From assembly GCF_030272615.1 (NCBI RefSeq), contig NC_081410.1:507555942-507619941 (forward strand): a DNA stretch of 64,000 nt, read 5' to 3'. The DNA comes from Cryptomeria japonica (lineage: Eukaryota; Streptophyta; Pinopsida; Cupressales; Cupressaceae). The notes beneath the pieces are model-generated. The model made no database searches and was not told the DNA's origin. It saw only the letters and a program-made list of their open reading frames with translations. The translations under genes and the position numbers were made by a program. Below, in pieces: positions 55,512 to 64,000 of this stretch. Within the stretch, counting starts at the first letter, position 1; each line of letters starts with the position of its first letter.

Positions 55512-58092
55512 AACCCAAATCCAAATGTGCTTAATACCATTGATCCATCTCCTATCTACATGAGTATTTCTCTAAACATTAATCTCAAGTTCATAATGCA
55601 AGAATCCTAATTCTTCCTATCTTCCAATGCAATCACATGAACAACATTATCAACTAACATGATATCATTAGTTAACCACAATTTCCTACATTATATTCAT
55701 TCCATTACTAGAATTCCTTCACATGAATCTACTTCTAGATAACAACCATGGAATCTAGTCCAATTACAATAATATCATGAATCCATTCTATTTCAAGTAT
55801 AGTTCCTTTACAACATCCAAGTACATGAAAATCATGTACAAATTATGTCATAATCTTAAATACCAACTACAATACAATTACAATCATATGAATAATAGAT
55901 CATGGTTACAACTCACTCCTAACACATGATTTTAGCTACTTTTACAAGGTATCACATTACTTGTTTCCAATATATCTAGTATATAAATCTTCCACAAGAA
56001 CATCCATAAGTTTCTATGATAAGAATATTCCACATCCACGCATGAATAATCTGAGAGAACATCCCAATGGTTGAAAATCACCAACCACCCGACCATGTGG
56101 AACCAAAGGAACCACCCCTAGTGCTAGGAGATGACACAAGATACCACTCATACTCTAGATCTAGGCTAACACCTCACAACCAAAGGAAGACTAATACAAC
56201 ATACACAAAGCAAGAATTGAGAAATCATAAAAACCAATAAGAACTCCAACACAAACCCCCTAGAGGCGGCACATCAAAAGGGCTCAAGGCACTGGGACAT
56301 ACATGTAGGGAAAATAGTGTCATCACATGCAACATGTGAGTACCTTGGCACTAGTCCTAGTTATCCCAAAGCACATGTGGAGGCATCTCCCTTTATTGAG
56401 TGAGGAATATTAGCTTACCTGGGTTGCTAAGGCCTTCAGAGTCCTCTACCATAGGGCAAGGTAAAGGGGCCAACATATTTTATTATCTTATTAAGATTAA
56501 TTAATCTACCCAACCCAAGTACTTTAATTAGGTTATCACTTGTTTACAAGGAAAACTTCCCATGAGATACCCAACGATCTAGGCCTCGGGTACACCTAGT
56601 AGCCCACTCCATGCGATCCAAGTGACTCACTAAGAATACCACTTTCCCCCTTGCATTCACCTAGACCTTAGGATAAAATACAAATCATTAAAATATCTCA
56701 ACAAGACCATGGGCTTAACCAATGCACAATCAAGAACCAACAAAAATAATTCAATCAAGAGCCTAACTTACAAGAATCTCACAAATATACCAAATAAAAT
56801 AAGTAATGCATCAATAAACTCATTTGACCTTCCTAGCATAACTCAAGCATCTGATCACAACCTCTGGAATTCAAAAATCAAAGACAAAAAACTTAGAAAA
56901 TAATCAAAACTATGAAAGTGACATGGACTGGTAGAACAATGCATACACTCTATTGAGTAGCACTCTTACTAAATCTTGTAGCATCTTTAAAAAGAAGTAT
57001 AGCACTTTTGATAAGAGATACAATGCTTTTACTAATTGTTTTAGTGTTTTTATTAAGGCTTAGCTCATACATAAAATCAGACAGAGGAAATAATAAAAAC
57101 AATAGCATAATCACTAAATAAAGTAGCGCATATAATAAAAACAATAGCACATTCAATAAATCAGTGCTTTTACTCAGCAGATGGAAAAACATAACTTGCC
57201 ATCGAAACAAAAAATCATAGAGGCAATAATAAATTCCAGAAATACCCTCAAAAGAGACGCAAATCAATACTCAATTGAAGGATCCAGATAAACAACTCAA
57301 AGGAAATCACAATCATGACTCAATCGAAAAACTTATGCACAACAATCAGTCACAACGAACTCATTGTAACAACTGGAGAGAACAATACACCAAAATCAAA
57401 ATATAATTCAAGCCCCCTTAATAAAATTTATTTCAGAAGTATATTACTATTATCAATTAAAATCTTCATTTCTCCCAGCCCAAGCAAACATCACAGACAC
57501 AGTGCAAATAATCTTTGAAAAACAAATGTGAAGAGCATAGGTTAAAATCTCCAACTTGGAAAATAGAAGCAATGGAAGGAATTTGAAGAAGTGAAATCCA
57601 TAATCCAAGCTAATAAATGTTCAAGCAATCTTCAACATCAAAAATCCTCAACCAAAATTCCAATATTGCAGAAGAATACCCGACAAAATACACAGGGAAA
57701 CCAATAAATAGAAAATCAACCCAAAACTATAGAACAATATTATACAATCAAAATAATGAAAAATAATATATTTCCTACCTACCAGCCCATAAAACAAAGC
57801 ACAAATAATATTTATCGAACTTACGATGCTTTTAGCCAATAGTAAAATAGGGTAGGTAGAGAAAATATATTAATTATCCCAAAAAGTATAAAAAGAGAAA
57901 TAATAATAATATTATAAGCAACCAATGCTAAATAAACCATGGGAACAAGTAATTATAAAATCCCATTAATAAAATAACCAAAGGACATAAACAAATACCC
58001 ATATTAATACAAAAACCACAAATACATAATATAAATAATCCTTTAGTAACCATAATGACATTAAATTATTACTTTAAATATAAAATCAAAGG
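55512..58092. other. AT-rich region without recognised gene
   Basis: About 2.6 kb right of element F. No LTR pair, coding domain or RNA gene is visible. The style (56040-56700) resembles the non-coding LTR of element B, so it may be part of another LARD-like element, but I could not align it. Confidence 0.45.
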
Positions 58093-58119
58093 ATAATAAT
58101 AATAATAATAATAATAATC
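58093..58119 (+). repeat. (ATA)n microsatellite
   Basis: Nine units of ata in a run of plain AT-rich DNA. Confidence 0.95.
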
Positions 58120-58258
58120 ACACATTACTATTTAAATATTTATACCAATTAATTATTTATTTTATTATTATAAACTATATTAACCTATTAATTTAATTTA
58201 ATATTATTAAACTATATGAATCAATTAATTAATTAAGGGCGTATGCACCAAGATGGCA

Positions 58259-58289
58259 GACCAAAAAGATGCCAAAAATCTTTTTGGTC
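58259..58289 (+). repeat. 12-bp perfect inverted repeat
   Basis: GACCAAAAAGAT and ATCTTTTTGGTC separated by seven bases. Confidence 0.85.
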
Positions 58290-58300
58290 CCCAACAGCCC

Positions 58301-58318
58301 ATTTGGCATGCGCCAAAT
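58301..58318 (+). repeat. 7-bp inverted repeat hairpin
   Basis: ATTTGGC and GCCAAAT separated by ATGC, 11 bases after the previous hairpin and about 150 bases before the likely start of the split gene. Confidence 0.8.
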
Positions 58319-58468
58319 ATGAAAGAACATATTTAAAAGTTAGAAAATCACATTTTGGAAACCATATTCTGCTAAACCCACATTTTGACTTGCATATCTC
58401 ACCTTCTAGATTGCACATGCCAAATAAAGGCATAGTTTGGTTTCCAGTAGTGTGAGATCTTTATCAAA

Positions 58469-60346
58469 ATGGCACCATGACATAGAGGGGGTCAAAGAGT
58501 TATGTATTTCTATTTTTTTACTCTCTAATTTTTGTTTAAAATATGGATTAAATTAGGTATTTAAATTGAAAGTTGTTTTAAATTTCAGGAAATCAAAATC
58601 AATCTGAAAATGTTGAAAACCCACCACCACATCCTCATGAAGATCCTTCTGAAGAAGAGGCATAGCCAACCCCTCTCCCAATTCCTAGACATCCCCAAGA
58701 ATACAATAAAACATATTAGGGAAAATTGAAAACAATAGAAAACAACTTGAGGAGTTGATAAATAGGCTGAAAGATCCTAATTCCACAACCTCTCATAGGA
58801 CAAGCATTGCAGAGTCACTAAAATCTATTGTATCCCATGTAGGTTCAGTGAGTGGTCAAATTAATATGTGGTCCAACAAAAGAGAAGAACAAAAATCATT
58901 TTATGCAAACAAGTTATCATATGTTGCAGTAAAGAAAAAGAAAACAAACAAAGTTGGCATGTGTGCACTTTTTACGGACCCTAGATCCAATCAACCCTTA
59001 CAACCTGGATGTAGGAGATTCCCTATCCATTGGTTCCACCATGAAGGGATAAGGAATAAGTTTTTGCATAGGTGGTGGATGGTTTTTGATCAGCCGCCAT
59101 GTAATAATCATGAGGTGCCTCAGTTATTTTTGAGGAAACTCTATTGTGAGTTTGTCCTCAATGAGATCCCTAACTATTTTGACTACCTAAATTTTCAAGG
59201 TAGGGGTGGGGGATCGTCACATGATAGAGAAGGGGAATAGTATGACCCAAACCTAGCTTTGAGACCCTTGAGTAGACATATGGTGGAGTACATGATTGTT
59301 CCTTTCATTGTGAGGATAGTGTTGAAGTGGATACCTTAGAATGCATTAGCTCATTGACTCAGACCCTCATACAATATGTCGAGCCTCTAGTACATGTTGA
59401 TGCAGATGAATCTTATAGGCCTCGAGTTCCATCTCACTATTGTCAGTCATGCGGGTCCCTTTGCACTTACTGTCCTGATAGTAGTTAGCATGCACCTACA
59501 CAACAACCATCTTCTATGGAGAATATGGTCATGACAGAGTCTCTGCTGAGTGAGACATTCGGCATTAATACCCAGGTAAATTTTTGTAACTTCATTTAAT
59601 ATTGTTTATTGAATTTTATTTTGAAGTGTTAGAATAACTAAATTAGTATAATGATTGTGATAAAAATGTAGGGTCAAACTTTTTTTACTGCTTGTGACAT
59701 TCCCTCAGCCACGTTTTACACAACACCATTGAGTGATCGAGTAGGTTTCCAATAAATAATTCAACTTTTACATGTGAATAGTCAACATTAGATGAATGGT
59801 TTTCTCATAAGTCACTTTGGATGTGAAACAGTTTGGTGTTGGAGCTTCAACATTGACACCTTGCAGTGAAGTTTGTCAAGGGACTTACACTGAGGTAACC
59901 TTTATTCATTAACGATGTGATAAAACCAGTTTAGTAGTTTTGGTAATTGAATAATAGTTATTGTTTCATTTTCAATTGTTGACATTAGATACTCCTCCTA
60001 ATGTTCAACCTACATTGGATCATGGTGTTGCTACAACGGTAGAAAGTTCAGAAGATTTGATAGGGGTATGAGATACTTGTATGTAATTTAATTTCTATTA
60101 TAATTCTTGTTGTAGGGACTTGTCACTCCTAAGCATGATCATCCCCCCATTGAGGATGAACAGAGTGTTTGCAATAAGTAACTATTCTATTATTTGTCAT
60201 TCTACAATTCATTTTTTATATATATTATATATTGATGTTTATAGTTTTGATTGTATTAGTTGGAGCTCCAGAGAAGTCTAGAAAGGAGGACTAGTGAGCG
60301 CATTCAAAATATGTCAGCATCACGTATATCTCCATCCCCTCGATAG
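58469..60346 (+). pseudogene. Split gene of about seven exons, unknown family, damaged
   Basis: Not a retrotransposon. Proposed exons: 58469-58499, 58589-59575, 59672-59740, 59832-59894, 59989-60065, 60116-60177 and 60260-60346, joined by introns that mostly have GT and AG ends. Exons 3 and 4 are 69 and 63 bases and join in phase. The open core (58755-59240) has FTDPRSNQPLQPGCRRFPIH and LHRWWMVFDQPPCNNHEVPQ. A Cys cluster C-Q-S-C-G-S-L-C-T-Y-C near 59440 may bind zinc. The last exon ends LERRTSERIQNMSASRIS plus SPSPR and TAG. Damage: TGA in exon 1, a first donor reading TT, in-frame TAGs in exon 2, a frameshift near 59305, and one base apparently missing at exons 5 and 6. It could be a host gene relic or a DNA-transposon accessory gene. 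I do not recognise the family. Confidence 0.66.
58589..59575 (+). pseudogene. Exon 2 of the split gene
   Basis: Preceded by aatttcag and followed by gtaaat. Reading starts G-N-Q-N-Q-S-E-N-V-E-N, with TAG at 58663 in an acidic Pro-rich stretch and a frame change before the 58755-59240 open part. TAG at 59238 comes next, and a last shift near 59305 leads into the Cys-rich end and ETFGINTQ. Confidence 0.65.
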
Positions 60347-61140
60347 TTGAAGTAAAGTCATGATCTATTTCCTAGTTCTAGTGAGAAATTAGTAGACTAG
60401 GGACCTTTATTGTATGCTTGAATGGCATATTTGAGCATATGTTTTGTATTATGTATATGTGATATTTTATTGCCATATGCCTTTTGGAAAGCTCATCTCA
60501 TTATATTTGATATATATGATATACTCTTATTGACATGAAACATTTTATGACTTTATGACTATTTTGGTTAATGCAAATCATATTACAACTATTATCCAGA
60601 ATCACATATATAAATTTGATGATTAAAATTGAATTTCTCTAATTGTAGAAACATTTTTGTATGTGAAATATTATATATTCTATAGGTTTTGTCTACAATT
60701 CTTATTATGTGTTTATTAATTGAAATCAATTCTTGTTCGATAATTCACTTTCATAACTTGGTAACTAGTAAATATATTTATTTTCATGCCTAGAATTTCT
60801 ATTTTGTCGTAGTCCATGGAGACAAACAGTAGGAACATTATCCTAGTTACATTTTTAGTTTCAATAACTAGTCTTTTCATTTTAGTTAGAGTTGGTTTAT
60901 TAGTGTTAGAATATTAGAAAGTATTATTTTGCACTAGTCGCTTATATGCTTAAGAAAGAAATTACTCTTTTAATTAGGTTTTTCCTTTTCTTTCAAGTAC
61001 AAGATAGATGTCAACTCTTACATTAAATTTGGACCCTATAAACTACTTTCAAAATTCAAATCTTTTATTTATACCCATTCACACTAAATACAAAATAATC
61101 ACATCGTATTTCCAAAAAAATTAAAATTACGATCGAGAAA
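60347..61140. other. AT-rich flank without recognised feature
   Basis: Downstream of the split gene. Nothing beyond likely 3' flanking DNA is visible. Confidence 0.45.
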
Positions 61141-61350
61141 CTTGGCGACCGAAAGAATGCCATACCTAGCGATAACCTGGCCTCCTAGATGCACTCGCAT
61201 TGATGGTCCATGCCCACGATGACTAGAAAAAAAGTGGCGCTATGTTGCCACCTTTCACCGAATGCATTTGACAGTTTTTATGCGACAGAAAAAGTCTCAC
61301 CACGAACAAATGAAATTGAGTTGTCTGAAAGTAAGAGAGGTTTTTGTAGG
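61141..61350 (+). repeat. Diverged direct repeat, copy 1
   Basis: Blocks tacctagcgataacctggcc, ggtccatgcccacgatga, tgttgccacctttcac and gagaggtttttgtagg recur in the same order at 61499-61709. Confidence 0.75.
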
Positions 61351-61498
61351 TTCTCACCACATGACTCCATAGATTTAGATGACTCATCCATACATGTCAT
61401 GGGCTTCGCTATCGCGATGTGAATGTTTGATAGTTTTCACAATTTGAGCGCTCAAGAGAAAGCATCGCTAGGGTGTGGCTCGGAATGATCAGGGGACT

Positions 61499-61709
61499 TG
61501 GGGAGAAAATCAAGGGTATACCTAGCGTAAACCCAGCCACCTAGATGTGATCACACTAACGGTTCATGCCCATGATGAGCATAATAAAAGTTGCACCATG
61601 TTGCCACCTTTCATTAAATGCATCTGACAATTTTTTATGTGACAAAAAAAGTCTAGGCATGGGCAAATGGAATTGAGTTGGCTAAAATTGAGAGAGGTAT
61701 TTGTAGGTG
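61499..61709 (+). repeat. Diverged direct repeat, copy 2
   Basis: Homologue of 61141-61350 shifted by about 360 bases, for example tacctagcgtaaacccagcc and ggttcatgcccatgatga. It ends exactly where element K begins, so K inserted in it. Confidence 0.75.
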
Positions 61710-62158
61710 TGAGATTTTGCCAAGACCAAGAGCTCAATGAAATGTACAAAATAGAGACACAATATAGGACAAGAATAAACTGTATTCTCATCAATAGAAA
61801 ATGGTCAATAGTTCCAAATTACATACAATGTAGATGAGCCTGCTTATATAGGCAAGGCTAGGGATATGTGAGCACACAAACATGACATGTGGCTCAATAA
61901 GAAACAAGGGTAGGTAGGAAATAGGTGTGGGTAGGTAGGAGAAATAATATAATAGTCCACATGAGGTGGATCACCCACTGAATGTGGAGTGTAACAACAA
62001 GATCAACACCATAAAAGGTGGAATTTCTCCTACACACACTATCCCAAAGTGGCACAAACACCCAAGTGTCTCATACCCAAACTACTATGAAATGCATTTC
62101 CTAAGTAAACTTAAGTAAGTGTAATAATATCCAAGATGAATAATTATTTACACCAACA
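61710..62158 (-). repeat. Element K 3' LTR, 449 bp
   Basis: The minus strand opens TGTTGGTGTAAATAATTATT and closes GGCAAAATCTCA. It is much shorter than the other Copia LTRs here and lacks their shared block. Confidence 0.85.
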
Positions 62159-62167
62159 CCCCGCCTT
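62159..62167 (-). other. Element K polypurine tract
   Basis: The minus strand reads AAGGCGGGG directly before the LTR start TGTTGG. It differs in type from the CCAAAGGGGGAGAT tracts of the other Copia elements. Confidence 0.75.
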
Positions 62168-62380
62168 AAGTGCAACTTCGGGGAATGCACTTAAGTCTAC
62201 AATGCAACTAAGCAATGCAAGATCGGTCCCGGCTACTAGGCCATGTTAGGTACCCATGTACAAATGCAAATGCATGCAAACCAATGCAATGAAATCTCTC
62301 ACAAAGTGGGGAAAGAGAGAAAAACCCAATGGGAAAAAACCCTCCCCCAAAAGAGAGATGAAAAACATACAAGAGAACTC
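62168..62380 (-). other. Element K 3' untranslated region
   Basis: Short non-coding stretch between the end of the ORF and the polypurine tract. No motif recognised. Confidence 0.5.
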
Positions 62381-63556
62381 TCATAGAAGAATGTGAGGAA
62401 CAAAACCGCATGTGAGGAAAAAGTCCCCCACATATGATAGAAGAAGAGAAGCTAGGAAGCCCCCCCTTAATGTGGAATCTGCACCAATGATAGAAGCTCG
62501 ATGTATGAAGAAACTACTCCATGAACGTTGAACAACATTCCTCCCCTTAGGAAGAAATAAAACCAAAGGTGTATCCATGAAGTCTCCCCAATCATGAAGG
62601 GAAGATGTATGAAGAAAACTCATGATGAAAGGAATCTCTGAAAACTGCTCAAGTGTCCCCATGTTGATGCTAAAAGATACCCCCTCCAAAGGTGGTAAAC
62701 AGTGCCACACTGCTGAAAAAGGCACTCCAAGATCTAGTGGAGATGGATGTAGAACATGTCCCAAAGACTCACATGTCTCCTCAAAAAATAAAGAGACCTC
62801 CTCCAACTGCAGTACATAAGTATCCACAATCATGTCAACCTCGAAAGAATGATCATGTAGAGAATGAACAAGAGGGTTAGAGTGTTCCCTCGCAACAATC
62901 GAAGAAGGATCACCTTCGTCAAAGAGAAGATGAATTTCATCAATGATGTCTCCCAAATCTGCAATGTAGGATTCCATAAATAAACCTGCAATGTCTATCA
63001 AGTAATCATCCCATGAATCTGAAGCTGGAAGACAATGAATATCCTATTGCACTGAATCACATGAAGGCAAAACTGTCACACTATCTGCATCATCAGGTGC
63101 AATAGGTGATGTGATATCAATATGAGGAGATGAAATATAAGGCTCAAGAACGGGGTCACATGTGAGAATCTCCATGTTCAAGTGGCCAAAGTTCTCCTCA
63201 AAATCTGAACCATCACAAGAAGTGTGATCATCATGTGTAGAATTGTCAAATGTGAAATCATCATCATCAACAAAATCTGAAAAGGAGTATAACCGAGATG
63301 CATGATCAACCACCCCAGTCGCAATGATAGTTCTAGTCTCCAAGTCTCTAATGAAAACTAAGTCAGGTGTGAACTCCACAACTCTCTTAGTTGCACCATG
63401 TGTGATTTGATAGATAGAAAGGAGATTGTTTGTCAAGTGGGGTACACACAACACATCATTGAAGGAGTTATCCCCAATGTCAATAGATCCTTTCCCAATC
63501 ACATCCATGTATGTATGATTGCCCATCAAAATCTGTGGCATGGTGTAAAGGCTCAA
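62381..63556 (-). pseudogene. Element K protease end and acidic ORF replacing pol
   Basis: The frame 63044-63556 begins with the rest of protease and the pre-integrase region (PQILMGNHTYMDVIGKG, LCVPHLTNNLLSIYQIT, TRTIIATGVVDHASRLYSFS). It then changes to an Asp-rich segment (DFVDDDDF) that retains only ENFGHLN of the pre-integrase motif. After a TAG at about 63044 the same protein style continues in 62381-63001 (IVDTYVLQLEEVSLFFEETC, ending SYVGDFFLTCGFVPHILL). No integrase or RT is present. Its function is unknown, and it may act only as a carrier sequence. Confidence 0.72.
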
Positions 63557-63910
63557 ATGTAGAGAACATAGACTGCAAAGATGCCATATGATGAGAAGCC
63601 CCTGAATCTAGAAGCCATCTCTCTGAATCATGACTAATATTAGCACATAGAGCTTTTCCTTTTCTTGTTCCAAAAGAGTGAGTCTTCCCACTTGTAGAAG
63701 CCATGAATGCTTACCCTTTTCCTTTTGAATGTGAGGAAGTGGAAGTTGATGAATCATCCTTCTTGTAGACTTTAGGCAAATACATGTTATGCTTTTTGAT
63801 GATATGTGTGAGGTCATCAATCTTCTTAGAATGGCAACGATGCTCCTCATGACCAATCTTTTTACAATAGGCACAAGTAGGTCTCTCCCTCTTTGGTGAA
63901 TTATCTCTCT
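63480..63910 (-). pseudogene. gag: Element K gag C-terminus and protease
   Basis: The zinc knuckle C-A-Y-C-K-K-I-G-H-E-E-H-R-C (about 63835-63876) is intact. A Ser-rich linker holds a TAA at about 63707. Next is the protease N-terminus with RWLLDSGASHHM (about 63600). A one-base shift near 63540 leads into the following frame (63044-63556). Confidence 0.82.
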
Positions 63911-64000
63911 TGGAAGAGGATGAATCTCCTTGTTGTGGAGAAGATGGTGCTTTTTCCTTAGGCTTTGATAGCCATTTCTTCTTGTTTGAGTTGTCCTTTC

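Larger units (their letters stand above)
61710..64000 (-). mobile_element. Element K: non-autonomous Copia-type element (partial)
   Basis: Minus strand. The 3' LTR is 61710-62158, and the coding region continues past the window edge. It contains a Copia zinc knuckle and protease, but between protease and 3' LTR there is only an acidic ORF, with no integrase core, RT or RNase H. The left flank AGGTG (61705-61709) is the candidate target duplication. Confidence 0.85.

Noticed and set aside
56950-57267. Minus-strand 105-residue hydrophobic frame
   Set aside because: It is Leu/Phe/Tyr-rich from AT-rich DNA without motif or neighbour support.

Overview
The window reads as intergenic DNA from a large, repeat-rich plant nuclear genome. 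It is AT-rich and built almost entirely of LTR retrotransposons nested inside one another, with plant Copia and Gypsy (Athila-like and Tat-like) signatures. One degenerate gene with GT-AG introns sits near the right end. A conifer or other gymnosperm is plausible from the style of the elements, but nothing here proves it. I see no bacterial, organellar, CRISPR, rRNA or tRNA gene features.

Layout, left to right. (1) 1-6560: Copia element A on the minus strand with decayed gag-PR-IN-RT-RH; its 3' LTR is cut by the window edge. It sits inside an LTR of (2) element B, 6561-18938, a LARD-like element with a ~4.0-kb LTR and no coding capacity. Element B also contains (3) element C, 7782-11733, a plus-strand Copia-type element without pol that carries a long decayed ORF. 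(4) 18939-20494: two Copia remnants. (5) 20495-55511: an old minus-strand Tat-like Gypsy, element F, split into three pieces by two insertions. The first is element G (21499-29685), a young related non-autonomous element encoding a repeat-rich N-terminus, a protease and a G-patch-like segment but no RT or IN. The second is element H (32993-52143), an Athila-like Gypsy on the plus strand with a post-pol ORF. Element H itself contains a collapsed Copia (I, 35166-36177) and a decayed minus-strand Copia (J, 44240-51216).

(6) 55512-58250: AT-rich DNA with no gene that I can support. (7) 58259-60346: two adjacent hairpins followed by a split gene of about seven exons and unknown family, damaged by stops and small indels. 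(8) 61141-61709: a diverged direct repeat. (9) 61710-64000: minus-strand Copia element K, in which gag-PR and a pre-integrase segment run into an unusual acidic ORF with no integrase or RT within its ORF before the 3' LTR.

Insertion order is fixed by uninterrupted target duplications: AATTG (G in F), GTAGG (H in F), GTTGG (J in H) and ATGGG (I in H). F is therefore older than G and H, and H is older than I and J. B is older than A and C. Only G looks young. Most reading frames carry in-frame stops or frameshifts, and many changes are transitions of the kind expected from methylcytosine deamination in silenced repeats. Features shared by several Copia families here are twin polypurine tracts preceded by quasi-palindromes, a shared LTR block and a C/G homopolymer near the inner LTR end.
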